Source of the DNA: Kitasatospora cineracea
GTDB lineage: Bacteria > Actinomycetota > Actinomycetes > Streptomycetales > Streptomycetaceae
Reading direction: 5' to 3'
Length of the DNA: 64,000 nucleotides
Assembly: GCF_003751605.1 (NCBI RefSeq)
Contig: NZ_RJVJ01000001.1
Span: forward strand, 5,642,001 to 5,706,000
Part shown: piece by piece, positions 7,630 through 16,829 of the stretch
How positions within the stretch are numbered: the stretch's first letter is position 1
Layout of the letters: each line of letters begins with the position of its first letter
The notes under the pieces: generated by a model
Databases searched by the model: none
The model's input: the letters and a program-made list of their open reading frames with translations, nothing else
Told to the model about the DNA's origin: nothing
Program-made: the position numbers and the translations under genes

Positions 7630-8604
7630 TCAGTGCTCGTTGCCCCGGTGGATGCGCTCCACGACCTCGGGCACCAACTGCTCCTCGACGCCCACGCCCT
7701 CCACCACGATCAGGTACTGATCGTCCGCCCACAGGCAGGTGAGGGTGTCGGTGGCCCGGTCCTCCGGGGAGGCGTCATCCTGGTAGGAGTCGCAGTACAG
7801 CGACCCGGGCAGCGAGGACTTCACCAGGCGCGGCGGCCGGTCGTCGGAGGAACCCGTCTCGATCAGCGAGACCATCTTGCGCTCGAAGGCCGGACTGGAC
7901 TTCGCCAGCATGACGGTCCACCGGGCCTCGTTGCGGTCCCCGCCGAACGAGGTGCCCGCATCGTCCCCCGGCACCGAACCGTACGCGGCGGCCTGCGGCT
8001 CCGAGGCGCCCATCGCCACCATGCTGGAGCTGGTCTCCTCCCACTTGGGGAAGTCGTTCCGCTCCGAGCTCGCCCGCAACTTGACCCCCTCCACCGAACC
8101 GGGCAGCCGCGGAACACCCCCACCGCCGTCACCGCCGAACACGCCCACCCCCAGCGCGACCAGCGCACCCACCAGCAGCACCCCGCCCACGCCCAGCAGG
8201 ACCTGCCGACGCTTCCGCTCCTGCGCCACCGCCGCGGCGGCCGCAGCGGCCGCGACCGGGGCCAACGGCACCCCGCCGGGCAACGGCGGCTGACCGGGCA
8301 CCGGCGGCGGGACGGACGGCGTCCCCGGCGCGGCGGTCGGGGCGGCGGGCGGAGCGGCAGGCGGCGGCGGGGGAGTGCCCGGCAGCCCGGACGGCGGTGG
8401 CGGGCCCACCGGCACGGGCGGCACGGGCGGCGTGGGCGGTGAGGGAGGTGCGGTCACCTTCTCGAACGACGGCCCGCTCCCGCCGGCCGCGTCGCCAACT
8501 CCCCTCCCCGCTGCGTCCGTTCCCGTCCCGACACTCTCCGCTTCGACGTTCTCCGCCTCGGCCGCCCCCGCGGTGGCCGACACGGCTCCGTCTTCCGAAA
8601 CCAT
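7630..8604 (-). CDS. Proline-rich single-pass membrane protein
   Basis: 324 aa. Residues about 45-120 are a proline-rich cytoplasmic segment (PPSPPTPPVPPVPVGPPPP and similar), followed by a basic ERKRRQ and one transmembrane helix (VLLGVGGVLLVGALVALGVGVF, about 138-159). The extracytoplasmic domain of about 160 residues has two cysteines (YCDSYQ and TCLWAD) that may pair. The layout is like the C-terminal parts of actinobacterial sensor or secretion-associated proteins, but I recognise no family. ATG 8604 has AGGAG 8 bases upstream. Confidence 0.8.
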   Translation of the reverse strand: MVSEDGAVSATAGAAEAENVEAESVGTGTDAAGRGVGDAAGGSGPSFEKVTAPPSPPTPPVPPVPVGPPPPSGLPGTPPPPPAAPPAAPTAAPGTPSVPPPVPGQPPLPGGVPLAPVAAAAAAAAVAQERKRRQVLLGVGGVLLVGALVALGVGVFGGDGGGGVPRLPGSVEGVKLRASSERNDFPKWEETSSSMVAMGASEPQAAAYGSVPGDDAGTSFGGDRNEARWTVMLAKSSPAFERKMVSLIETGSSDDRPPRLVKSSLPGSLYCDSYQDDASPEDRATDTLTCLWADDQYLIVVEGVGVEEQLVPEVVERIHRGNEH

Positions 8605-8764
8605 CGTCAATCTCCTGTCACAGTGGTCCAGTTCGAGGGCCAATGTGTCAGGATCGGACGGGCCGCGGCGAGGCCGGACCGGAATGGAGACGGAACCGCA
8701 ACCAGCGCGATCGCGGCCCCGCCTCCGCCGCGTGCCGCTCCGCCCCGCTCCGCCTCCGCCGCGT

Positions 8765-10303
8765 TCAGACGCCCGGCACCGGCTCCGCGGCGAGGCGGCC
8801 GGCCCGGATCGCGGCGACCAGCGCCGCGTGATCGGCCTCCGACTGGTCGGCGTAGGCGACCGCGAACCGGGAGACGGCCTCCTCGAGGCGCTCGTCCTTG
8901 CCGCAGTAGCCGGCGATCAGCGCGGCGTCCGCGGTGTGGGCGTGGGCGCGGGCCAGCAGGGCGCCGGTCAGCCGGCCGTAGTCGTCGAGCTGGGAAGGCG
9001 TCAGCGCGGCCGGGTCGACACTGCCCTTGCGGTTGCGGAACTGCCGTACCTGGTAGGGGAGTCCGGCGACACTGGTCCAGCCCATCAGCGGGTCGGACAC
9101 CACCTGCATCCGCTTCTGCCCGAGCACCACCCGGCGCCCCTCGTGCTCGCCCTCCGGCGGCACCGGGAACCCGGCCCGCACCAGGTGCGGGAGCAGCACC
9201 GAGGCCCGGGCCTCCTTCACCTGCAGCACCAGCGGCCCGCCCTTGCGGTCGGTCAGCAGCACCACGTACGAGCGGGTGCCGACGCTGCCGGTGCCCACCA
9301 CCCGGAACGCCACGTCCTGCACCCGGAACCGGGCCAGCAGCGGGTGCAGCTCCGCCGGAACGGTGTGCCGGTAGGACGCCAACGACCCGGCCACCAACTC
9401 GGCCTGACGGTCCGTCACTTCGCTGAGGATCGGCGGCGCCGCGACGAACCGCCAACCCCCGTCCTCGGTGCGGACGGTGGAGCGCGACGCGAACTTCGCC
9501 CCGGTGTTGCGCAGGGCCTTCGCCGAGACCGCCGCCAGCAGGTCGCTCAGCTCGTGCGCGCCCGCGAACTCCACCAACTGGTGGTCGGCGATGGCGTCCC
9601 AGGCGTTCCAGGCGTCCAGCGCCGGGAGCTTCGCCAGCTGCCGCACCGTCCGCCGGTACGTCGCCGCCGCGTCGAACGCCGCCTGCCGACAAGCGAGTTC
9701 ACCCGCGCCCGCCTGCCGGCCCGCCAGCACCAGGCTGGCCGCCAGGCGCTTGAGGTCCCACTCCCACGGGCCGGACACCGTCTCGTCGAAGTCGTTCAGG
9801 TCCAGCGCCAGCCGCCCCCGGGCGTCCCCGTACAGGCCGAAGTTGGCGGCGTGCGCGTCGCCGCACAGCTGCGCGGCGACACCGCTGACCGGGGTCGTCG
9901 CCAGGTCGTGCGCCATCAGGCCCGCCGAACCGCGCAGGAACGCGAACGGCGACGCCGCCATCCGGCCCACCCGCAGCGGCACCAGGTGCGGCAGCCGGCC
10001 CACGTTCGCCGACTCCACCGCCGCCACCACCTCCGGACGGGACGCCGACGGCACCAGCCGCACGTGCGACTCCAGCGGCACCCGCTCGCGCAGCAGCTTG
10101 CCGCGCCGCTTCGGACCGTCCGCGAGCGTCAGGCCCTCCAGCTCCAGCAGCGCCACCGAAGGCCGGGCCGGCACCGCCGAGGCGTCCCCCGCGAACCCGT
10201 CCACCGCGAACTCCCGTGCCGGCCAATGCCCTTGTGCGCCTGCGCCCACCGCCTCCGGACCCGCCGCCTCCGGATTCTCCGCCCACGTCTCGACCGCCGA
10301 CAC
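8765..10303 (-). CDS. DUF2252 family protein
   Basis: 512 aa, typical length for DUF2252, a family with a distant kinase/aminoglycoside-phosphotransferase-like fold. Characteristic blocks: RMAASPFAFLRGSAGLMAHDL, CGDAHAANFGLYGDARGRLALDLNDFDET, WDLKRLAASLVLAGR and RTYVVL-like SYVVLLTDRKGGPLVLQVKEA. The Asp residues of GDAH and NDFDE are the likely catalytic or metal sites. GTG 10303 was chosen: GGAGGGGAG lies 6 bases upstream. Biochemical role not established. Confidence 0.88.
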   Translation of the reverse strand: MSAVETWAENPEAAGPEAVGAGAQGHWPAREFAVDGFAGDASAVPARPSVALLELEGLTLADGPKRRGKLLRERVPLESHVRLVPSASRPEVVAAVESANVGRLPHLVPLRVGRMAASPFAFLRGSAGLMAHDLATTPVSGVAAQLCGDAHAANFGLYGDARGRLALDLNDFDETVSGPWEWDLKRLAASLVLAGRQAGAGELACRQAAFDAAATYRRTVRQLAKLPALDAWNAWDAIADHQLVEFAGAHELSDLLAAVSAKALRNTGAKFASRSTVRTEDGGWRFVAAPPILSEVTDRQAELVAGSLASYRHTVPAELHPLLARFRVQDVAFRVVGTGSVGTRSYVVLLTDRKGGPLVLQVKEARASVLLPHLVRAGFPVPPEGEHEGRRVVLGQKRMQVVSDPLMGWTSVAGLPYQVRQFRNRKGSVDPAALTPSQLDDYGRLTGALLARAHAHTADAALIAGYCGKDERLEEAVSRFAVAYADQSEADHAALVAAIRAGRLAAEPVPGV

Positions 10304-10464
10304 CCGAAACTCCCCTCCGACCACGGCAGGGGCCGCCCCCACCAGCGGCGACGCTACCGCTCCACCCCGCCGCCACCGCGCCCGGGTCGGCCCGTCGGCC
10401 GCACTGGACCGTGGACCGAAAGCCGGAGACGGTGCAGCGGATCCCGTGGCGGCGCCGACGGACG

Positions 10465-11298
10465 TCACCAATCGCCCTGGAGGAGGGACAGGAGACCCGG
10501 GTCAGGGTCGGCCACGGTCGTCACGTTGGCTGCCACGACGACCAGCGCGGCCGCTGCCGACAGGGCTGTGAGCAGGCAGTACCACCGGTGCCGGCGGCGC
10601 CACACCGCCACTGACAGACCGAGGAGGGCGCCTGCCAGGAGACCGCAGAGCACGGCCTTGACCATGTGCCACCGGACGTACTCGTCGAGCATCACGCGCA
10701 GGGCGGGCGACACCTGGCCGTGGCCGAGTTGATCGCGGACCTGTGCCAACAGGGCGACCCGGTCGGGCTTGGCGAGACCGGGTGCCAGCAGCGGCAGCAG
10801 CGTGCCGAAGGGCGACACGACCCCCTGGACGTTCTCGATCAACAGCGCCGCCGCGACGAGCGCGAGCGCCCCGGACAGCAGCCGGAACCGCCGGAACCGC
10901 TTGGCCAGCGCGACCAGCACCGCGAGCAGCGGAACGGCGATCAGCACCCGTACCAGGTGGTCATGGAACTGCCGGTCGACGAGGTGCTGGAGGCCGGGCG
11001 AGAAGGCCCGGCGGCCGGAGGACCAGTAGGTGAGGAAGCCGTGCGGGAAGTCGCCGAACCCGCCGGGGACCAGCAGGGGCGGGGCCAGGAAGAACGCGGC
11101 GGCCAAGAGAACGGCCGCGGCCGGGAGCCCGACGGCCGGGAGCCCGACGGCCCGCCTGCGCGGCGCCCCGGTGCCGGAGCCCGTCCCGGCCCGCTCCCGC
11201 GCGTCCGAGGCCGTCCCGGCCAGCTCCCGCTCGCCCGGGCCCGTCCGGCTCCGCTTTCGCGGGTCCGGGAACTGTGATGGTTGTGCCGGTGTCGTCAT
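10465..11298 (-). CDS. Multi-pass membrane protein of unknown function
   Basis: 277 aa. After a charged N-terminus (about 45 residues, partly repeated GPGERELAGTASDARERAGTGSG) come about four hydrophobic helices: VGLPAAAVLLAAAFFLAPPLL, VLIAVPLLAVLVALA, LLSGALALVAAALLI and, near the end, VLCGLLAGALLGLSVAVW plus LLTALSAAAALVVVAANVTTV. No family recognised. ATG 11298 starts MTTPAQPS. It lies between the DUF2252 gene and the two-component system. Confidence 0.7.
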   Translation of the reverse strand: MTTPAQPSQFPDPRKRSRTGPGERELAGTASDARERAGTGSGTGAPRRRAVGLPAVGLPAAAVLLAAAFFLAPPLLVPGGFGDFPHGFLTYWSSGRRAFSPGLQHLVDRQFHDHLVRVLIAVPLLAVLVALAKRFRRFRLLSGALALVAAALLIENVQGVVSPFGTLLPLLAPGLAKPDRVALLAQVRDQLGHGQVSPALRVMLDEYVRWHMVKAVLCGLLAGALLGLSVAVWRRRHRWYCLLTALSAAAALVVVAANVTTVADPDPGLLSLLQGDW

Positions 11299-11432
11299 GC
11301 CGACCACTGTGTCGCGGGGGAACCGCCAGGTCACCGGGGTGCGCCGGACAGTTGGGGTGTGGCTGGCCGCAGGGTGCAGGCCGCACCCCACCGCCCGGAG
11401 CGAGCGCGGTCCGCGGCGCGGCTGCGCCGCCG

Positions 11433-12083
11433 TCAGGCCCTGAGGTGGGCGAGGACGGCGAGCACCCGGCGGTGCTGGGTGTCATCGGGTGGCAGGCCGA
11501 GTTTGGCGAAGATGCTGCCGATGTGCTTCTCCACCGCGCTGGCCGACAGCACCATCCGCCGGGCGATCTCCGTGTTGGAGTGGCCCTCGGCCATCAGGGC
11601 GAGCAGCTCCCGTTCCCGCGCGGTCAGCGCCCCCAGAGCGCCCTCCCGGCGCTGACCGGCCAGCAGTTGGGCGATGACCTGGGGGTCGAGCACCGTACCG
11701 CCGTCGGCGACCCTGGCCAGGGCGTCCAGGAACTCCGCGACCCGCGCGACCCGGTCCTTCAGCAGGTAGCCGACCGCTCCGGCGCCGTCCGCGACCAACT
11801 CGGCGGCGTAGCCGGCCTCCACGTACTGGCTGAGCACCAGCACCGGGGCGCCGGGCAGTTGCGCGCGGGCGGTGATCGCCGCGCGCAGGCCCTCGTCGGT
11901 GTGGGTCGGCGGCATCCGCACGTCGACGACCGACACGTCCGGGCGGTGCCTGAGCACCGCCTCGACCAGTGCCGGGCCGTCGCCGACCGCCGCCAGCACT
12001 TCGTGGCCCTCCTCGGCGAGCAGCCGGACCAGGCCCTCGCGCAACAGCACGGCGTCGTCCGCCACCACCACCCTCAACGGCAC
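11433..12083 (-). CDS. NarL/FixJ-type response regulator
   Basis: 216 aa. The receiver domain (about 1-120) has the acidic pair D9-D10, phosphoacceptor Asp54 in VSVVDVRMPP and the conserved Lys in YLLKDRV. The C-terminal LuxR HTH (about 148-205) reads LTARERELLALMAEGHSNTEIA...SAVEKHIGSIFAKLGL. The GTG start at 12083 is preceded by GGGGAGGT and overlaps the histidine kinase gene by 10 bp, so the two are translationally coupled and form a cognate pair. Target genes unknown. Confidence 0.94.
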   Translation of the reverse strand: MPLRVVVADDAVLLREGLVRLLAEEGHEVLAAVGDGPALVEAVLRHRPDVSVVDVRMPPTHTDEGLRAAITARAQLPGAPVLVLSQYVEAGYAAELVADGAGAVGYLLKDRVARVAEFLDALARVADGGTVLDPQVIAQLLAGQRREGALGALTARERELLALMAEGHSNTEIARRMVLSASAVEKHIGSIFAKLGLPPDDTQHRRVLAVLAHLRA

Positions 12084-13345
12084 GGTACCTCCCCGGTGAT
12101 CGTCGTCGGGCCGCCGCTCGGACTGGTGATGAGCAGTCGACCGCCGACAGCGTGCAGCCGGTCCTCCAGCCCCTGCAAGCCGTGCCCCTTGCCCAGAGCC
12201 GCGCCGCCCGCCCCGTCGTCGCGGATCCAGACGCGCAAGGCCCCCGCCTCGTGGCGCAGACCGATCACGCACCGGCCGGCGCCGCTGTGCTTCGCCACGT
12301 TGGTCAGCGCCTCGGAGACCACGAAGTACGCAGCCGTCTCGACCGCGGGATCCAGCCGGAGGTCCGGGCCTGCCGGGGCATCGAGTTCGGCCGGGACGGG
12401 GGAGCGGAAGGCCAGCGCGGCGAGCGCCTCGCGCAGGCCGCGGTCGACGAGGATCGGCGGGGCGATGCCACGGGACAGGGCCCGCAGCTCGTCCAGCGTC
12501 TCCCGGGTCTGAACGATGGCGTCGGCGAGCGCCTCCCGGACGGCCGCCGGCCTCCTGTCGAGGTTGTGCTGGGCGCGGCCCAGTTCCATCGCCAGGCGGA
12601 CCAGCCGCTGCTGCGGCCCGTCGTGGAGGTCGCGTTCGAGCCGGCGCAGCGCGGCAGCCTCGGCGGTCACCGCGGCAGCGGTCTGGGCCCGGGCGGTGTC
12701 CCGCTCCTGTTCCAGCCCCCTGATCCTGCCCAGCACCGCGGACTCGTCCCACAGCAGCACTCGTCCCAGCCCGGCCTGGGCCGCGACGCACACCCGGGTC
12801 ACCAGCGGCAAGGTCAGCAGCACCAGCAGACCGAGCGTGAGACCGAAGGCGGCATGCAGGTTCGGCGATCCGAGCTGGATGCTCATGCTGGTGTGGGCGC
12901 CCACGGCCAGGGTCATGGGGTGCTGCGGACCGGGATCGAGCCGGGCGCGCAGCGGGGAGGTGAGGCTGGCCGCGCTGACGAACCACCACAGCGCCGTCAC
13001 GACCGAAGTGACCAGGACTACCGGGAGCACCGCCACGGCGTGTCCCGCATCGAGCCACGGCCCCGGGGCGGACGGCACGCGCGGGGCAGACGAGGCGGCG
13101 GCGCTCCCCTGCCCAGGCGTGCCGGTACCGGCGGTCAGGGCACGCAGCTTGGCGATCCGCCACCGCTCCAGGCCGGCGGACCACCGCGCCCCGCCGACGC
13201 ACACCAGGAGCACACCGACCAGGGCGGTCACCGGCGCGGTCAGCAGGTACAGCGACTCCACGAGCGTGCGACGCCCCGCGCGCACGACGATCCCGGCACC
13301 GGGTCGCCACCAGCCCCGGGCCGCGGAAGGGGGAGACTCGGTCAC
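12074..13345 (-). CDS. Sensor histidine kinase (NarL-partner, HisKA_3 type)
   Basis: 423 aa. An N-terminal membrane sensor region has helices at about 28-48, 105-128 and 160-185, and a short extracytoplasmic stretch between the latter two. It is followed by a coiled-coil linker, the dimerisation/phosphoacceptor motif LERDLHDGPQQRL with His241, and a C-terminal HATPase (ALTNVAKHSGAGRC N box, DDGAGG G1, GKGHGLQGLEDR G2). GTG 13345 begins VTESPP. Co-operonic with the response regulator. The signal sensed is not evident. Confidence 0.94.
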   Translation of the reverse strand: MTESPPSAARGWWRPGAGIVVRAGRRTLVESLYLLTAPVTALVGVLLVCVGGARWSAGLERWRIAKLRALTAGTGTPGQGSAAASSAPRVPSAPGPWLDAGHAVAVLPVVLVTSVVTALWWFVSAASLTSPLRARLDPGPQHPMTLAVGAHTSMSIQLGSPNLHAAFGLTLGLLVLLTLPLVTRVCVAAQAGLGRVLLWDESAVLGRIRGLEQERDTARAQTAAAVTAEAAALRRLERDLHDGPQQRLVRLAMELGRAQHNLDRRPAAVREALADAIVQTRETLDELRALSRGIAPPILVDRGLREALAALAFRSPVPAELDAPAGPDLRLDPAVETAAYFVVSEALTNVAKHSGAGRCVIGLRHEAGALRVWIRDDGAGGAALGKGHGLQGLEDRLHAVGGRLLITSPSGGPTTITGEVPCR

Positions 13346-13510
13346 AGCCCAAAGGGTAATCGCCGCCCCGCCCCGCCCTGCCCCGCACGGAGACAGCAGG
13401 TGCTCGACCCCCGCGCCGCGGAGGGCCGCGAGCCCAGTGCGGACGGGCCGAGCCGGTCAACGGGGCATCCGAAGTGGGCGAGGACCTTCCTGAGTCCTAG
13501 CATGCGGACC

Positions 13511-13912
13511 ATGGCACACGACATCCGCAACCTCGACCCGGCCTACCTCGCCTTCTGGCGCGAGTACCAGCTGTGCACCCTCACCACGCTGCGCCCCGAC
13601 GGCACCCCGCACGTCGTCCCGGTCGGGGCGACCTTCGACCCGGTCACCGGCATCGCGCGGGTGATCAGCGACGGGGGGAGCCGCAAGGTCCGCAACGTGC
13701 TCGCGGCCGGCGAGGCCGGGCAGCGGGTCGCGCTCTGCCAGGTCGACCGGGCCCGCTGGGCCACCCTGGAGGGCCGGGCCGTGATCCGGCGGGACGCGGA
13801 GTCCGTCGCCGACGCCGAGCGCCGCTACGCCGAGCGCTACCGGCAGCCCCGGGAGAACCCCGGGCGGGTGGTGATCGAGATCGCCGTCGACCGCGCGCTC
13901 GGCCGGGCCTGA
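13511..13912 (+). CDS. Pyridoxamine 5'-phosphate oxidase-like / F420-binding protein
   Basis: 133 aa, one split-barrel domain of the flavin/deazaflavin-binding family (Rv1155-like, TIGR03618 type): LTTLRPDGTPHVVPVGATFDP, ...SRKVRNV, RVALCQVDRARWATLEGRAVI. Such actinobacterial proteins often use F420 to reduce quinones or heme breakdown products. ATG 13511 is preceded by another in-frame ATG at 13502; the first gives the common family start. Confidence 0.87.
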   Translation: MAHDIRNLDPAYLAFWREYQLCTLTTLRPDGTPHVVPVGATFDPVTGIARVISDGGSRKVRNVLAAGEAGQRVALCQVDRARWATLEGRAVIRRDAESVADAERRYAERYRQPRENPGRVVIEIAVDRALGRA

Positions 13913-13951
13913 CGGAGCGTCGGGAGAACCTGCAGGTCAGCCCTCGGCGAG

Positions 13952-14629
13952 TTGACCAGGAAGGTGCGGGCGGTCCAGCGCGACGCGTGGATCCCGCTGC
14001 TGCTGTTCGGCCTGGTCACCCTGGGCGGGGTCCTGGTCGGCCGGCTCACCTACCGCCAGGAGGCCGTCCCCTGCCCCGGCGGCCCGGCCGGCCCCGGAGG
14101 CACCTGCACGCTCACCCACCAGGGCGCGCCCGCCTACTGGACGGTCGGCCTGCTCGTCGCGTACGCCGTCACCGCCCTCTGCTACCTGCGCCGCTCCCGC
14201 CGCCGCGGCGTCGGTACCCCCGTGCGCCCGTACGTGCTGGCCGGGGCCGCGGCCGTCGTCGCCCTCGCCGTCACCACCTGGTGGGGCGCCTCCCAGCCCG
14301 CCCCCGGCGCCGACCTCGACTTCTGGGGCCTGCACCTGGCCGCGAACGCGCGCGGCACCCTGCTGCTCCAGCAGTTCCTCGGCGGGGCCGCCGCGATCGG
14401 CGTGCCGCTGCTCGTCCTGGCCCGGATCGAACGCGGCCGGGCGCTGGCCCTGTTCGCCCTCGGCTACCTGCTGGTCGAACTCGCCCCCGTCACCTCCGGC
14501 TGGTGGGGCCACGGCGCCGGGCCCTGGTCCGCCGTCACCCGGCACGGCATCCCCGCCCTGTACCTGCTCACCGGCGCCCTGCTGTTCGGCCTCGCCACCC
14601 GCCGCGCCCGCCCGCAGGCCGCCCGGTGA
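13952..14629 (+). CDS. Integral membrane protein
   Basis: 225 aa with about five predicted transmembrane helices (for example AWIPLLLFGLVTLGGVLVG, YWTVGLLVAYAVTALCYL, YVLAGAAAVVALAVTTWW and ALALFALGYLLVELAPV). The first extracytoplasmic loop has a cysteine pair (VPCPGG...GTCTL). TTG 13952 is taken as start; GTG 13964 is possible. It overlaps the next gene by GTGA, so it is probably controlled with that winged-helix regulator. Function unknown. Confidence 0.75.
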   Translation: MTRKVRAVQRDAWIPLLLFGLVTLGGVLVGRLTYRQEAVPCPGGPAGPGGTCTLTHQGAPAYWTVGLLVAYAVTALCYLRRSRRRGVGTPVRPYVLAGAAAVVALAVTTWWGASQPAPGADLDFWGLHLAANARGTLLLQQFLGGAAAIGVPLLVLARIERGRALALFALGYLLVELAPVTSGWWGHGAGPWSAVTRHGIPALYLLTGALLFGLATRRARPQAAR

Positions 14630-14982
14630 CCTCCGCGGAGACCCCCACCGAGAGCCCCGACGACGTCGAGCAGCACCCCGCCAAGGCCCTGGACGACACC
14701 GTCCACCAGCGCGTCCGCCTCGGCATCCTCACCGTCGCCCACCAGGCCCGCCGCGCCGAGTTCGGCTTCCTGCGCACCGCCCTCGACCTGACCGCCGGAA
14801 ACCTCGGCCAGCACCTCACCGTCCTGGAGAAGGCCGGCCTGGTCGCCGTCGAGAAGGGCTACGAGGGCCGCCGCCCCCGCACCTGGATCACCCTCACCCC
14901 GGCCGGCGAACAGGCCCTGCGCGAGGAGGTCGCCCAGCTCAAACGCCTGATCCGGCAGATCGAAGCCGCCGACGGCACCTGA
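14626..14982 (+). CDS. Winged-helix transcriptional regulator (MarR/ArsR-like, HTH_34 type)
   Basis: 118 aa. A single winged-helix domain at about residues 25-110: VRLGILTVAHQARRAEFGFLRTALDLTAGNLGQHLTVLEKAGLVAVEKGYEGRRPRTWITLTPAG. The recognition helix and the wing with RRPRTW are clear. GTG 14626 overlaps the stop of the membrane protein gene by four bases. In actinomycetes this regulator-plus-membrane-protein pairing is common and suggests self-regulation of the pair. Confidence 0.88.
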   Translation: MTSAETPTESPDDVEQHPAKALDDTVHQRVRLGILTVAHQARRAEFGFLRTALDLTAGNLGQHLTVLEKAGLVAVEKGYEGRRPRTWITLTPAGEQALREEVAQLKRLIRQIEAADGT

Positions 14983-15152
14983 CGCCCCGCCACGTCGCCC
15001 CCGCCGCACCCCGCCCGGCCCGGCCCACGCGAAACCCGGATGCACCCCCGCCCGGCCGGGTGCCAGACTGCGCCGGCCGATCGCGCCCGGCCGGGCCGGG
15101 CCGGTCCGAACCACCGGGCCCGGCCGGGCCGGACCACCCGGAGGGGAAACCG

Positions 15153-15944
15153 ATGTCGCACTACCAAATGCTCGTCGTCCTGCCGCCGACGCCGCCCGAC
15201 CGCTACTACCAGGAGACCGCCACCCGCCTCGCGCCCTACCGGATCGAACTGGAGGTGCCCCAGTACCGGGACTACGCCGCCGAGCGGCCGCAGGACGAAG
15301 GCTGGGTCCGGGGCATGCGGGAGAACGGGACGCTGCCGGACCGGGACGGCCTCAGCTGGGCCGAGGTGGCCGAGACCGTCAACCGCAGGCTCGACCAGCC
15401 GCCCGGCGACCCCAACCACGTGTACGTCGACGAGGCGGGACGCGGCTACTTCCTCAGCACCTACAACCCCCGGGCCGAATGGGACTACTACAGCCTCCAC
15501 CAGCAGGACGGCCCCTACCTGCTGCACCTCCCGGAGGCCGCCGGGGACCCGCGGCTGCTGGTCCACGACGACTACGAGCCGGACCCGGAACGCGACCGGC
15601 TGCACGGCCTGCCGCACCGCTGCGACGGCGGCCCGCGCGGGCTGCTGGACTTCGAGGCGCTGCGCGAAGCCCACGCCCGGATCATCGGGCGGCGGCACGA
15701 CGAATGGGTCGCGTCCGGCGGCCCCCAGCCCTATTGGCCGTTCCCGTTCACCCCCGACCGGGCGGAGAACCTCGCCCTGGCCCGCGCCTCCGCCCTGCCC
15801 GGCTACGCCCTGCTGCGGATGGACGGCAGCTGGACCGACATCAGGCGGCGCGGCGACTCGGCGGCCTACTGGCAGGAGACCAACGACCACCTGGACGCGC
15901 TCGACCCGGACGCCGTGGTCCTCGCGGTCTCCTGCCACAGCTGA
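15153..15944 (+). CDS. Hypothetical protein
   Basis: 263 aa, soluble, acidic, rich in Tyr, Trp and Pro. The order of blocks (MSHYQMLVVLPP, then YFLSTYNPRAEWDYYSL, then a long C-terminal region ending VVLAVSCHS) recalls a class of actinomycete and phage proteins of unknown role in which 'YNP..WDWY' is the signature. No catalytic motif is evident. ATG 15153 has GGAGGGG 5-6 bases upstream. Confidence 0.75.
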   Translation: MSHYQMLVVLPPTPPDRYYQETATRLAPYRIELEVPQYRDYAAERPQDEGWVRGMRENGTLPDRDGLSWAEVAETVNRRLDQPPGDPNHVYVDEAGRGYFLSTYNPRAEWDYYSLHQQDGPYLLHLPEAAGDPRLLVHDDYEPDPERDRLHGLPHRCDGGPRGLLDFEALREAHARIIGRRHDEWVASGGPQPYWPFPFTPDRAENLALARASALPGYALLRMDGSWTDIRRRGDSAAYWQETNDHLDALDPDAVVLAVSCHS

Positions 15945-16035
15945 CCGGTTCGGCCCGGCTCGGTCCCAGGCCCCGGCTCGGCCGCTGGCCCGGCCCCGGT
16001 TCAGCCCCCGGCCCCGGCCCCGGCCCAGCCCCGGT

Positions 16036-16761
16036 TCAGCTCCCGGCCCGGGCGCAGGCCAGCAGCGCGCCGAGTGCGGCGGCCCCCTCCAGCAGGGCCA
16101 GCGAGCGGGCGGTCAGGCCCTCGTCCCGGGCCGCCAGCGCCGCCGTGACCTCCACCGGGCCGCGGGCACCGCGCAGTTCGGGCAGCAGGGCGCGCAGCGG
16201 CCCGATCCGGTGCCCGGCCAGGCGCAGTTGGTGGACGATCCGGGCGTCGCGGACCTGGGCCGGGGTGTAGCGCCGGGTGCCCCGGACCGGGTCGCGGTCG
16301 GGGACGACCAGGCCCTCCGCGTCCCAGTGCCGTAGCGCGGAGGGGCGCACGCCCAGGGCGGCGGCCAGCTCGGAGACGCCCATCGCGTCCGAGACACGCA
16401 CCTCGCCGATCGGCTCCTCGGCGATCGCCCCCGCCGCCTCCCGGGCCAGCCGCAGCCGGGCCCGCTCGGCGTCCAGCCGGGCGTGCGCCGCGTCCAGCAG
16501 CGCCAGCGCCTCCGCCCGGGGCGGCCGGTGGAAGGCCCGGACGATCCGCCCGGCCTCGGCCGGGCCCGCGCCCGCCACCAGCGACCGGTAGGCCAGCGCG
16601 GAGTGCAGGTGCACCTCGGTGTAGACCCGGTACCCGGCCGCAGTGCGGTCGGTGGGCGGCAGCACCCCGGCTCGCTCCAGGTTGCGGACCTGCTGCACCG
16701 AGCACCCGGCACGCCGCGCCACGTCCACCGTCCGCAGCACCCCCGAGTTGAGACTTTGCAC
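16036..16761 (-). CDS. MerR-family regulator with two HTH domains
   Basis: 241 aa. The first MerR-type winged helix covers about residues 8-72 (LRTVDVARRAGCSVQQVRNLERAGVLPPTDRTAAGYRVYTEVHL). After a helical linker a second MerR-like DNA-binding unit follows at about 130-195 (MGVSELAAALGVRPSALRHWDAEGLVVPDRDPVRGTRRYTPAQVRDA). No metal-binding cysteine cluster is present; the lone Cys lies in the first HTH. GTG 16761 is the start. It is divergent from the DUF6194 gene; an inverted repeat GAGACTT/AAGTCTC (16750-16756, 16787-16793) lies between. Confidence 0.87.
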   Translation of the reverse strand: MQSLNSGVLRTVDVARRAGCSVQQVRNLERAGVLPPTDRTAAGYRVYTEVHLHSALAYRSLVAGAGPAEAGRIVRAFHRPPRAEALALLDAAHARLDAERARLRLAREAAGAIAEEPIGEVRVSDAMGVSELAAALGVRPSALRHWDAEGLVVPDRDPVRGTRRYTPAQVRDARIVHQLRLAGHRIGPLRALLPELRGARGPVEVTAALAARDEGLTARSLALLEGAAALGALLACARAGS

Positions 16762-16829
16762 CCGGATTCCCGCCTTTCGACCGCCGAAGTCTCCACAAGC
16801 ATGTGAATGCCACGCTAGAGCACATGGCC

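Noticed and set aside
11433..13460. A single long frame ending in a response regulator
   Set aside because: The N-terminal part is out-of-frame histidine kinase sequence; the regulator starts at GTG 12083 after its own ribosome site.
16750..16793. MerR-type promoter with 19-bp spacing between the tandem-HTH MerR and DUF6194 genes
   Set aside because: A GAGACTT/AAGTCTC inverted repeat is present, but no convincing -35/-10 pair with 19-bp spacing was found.
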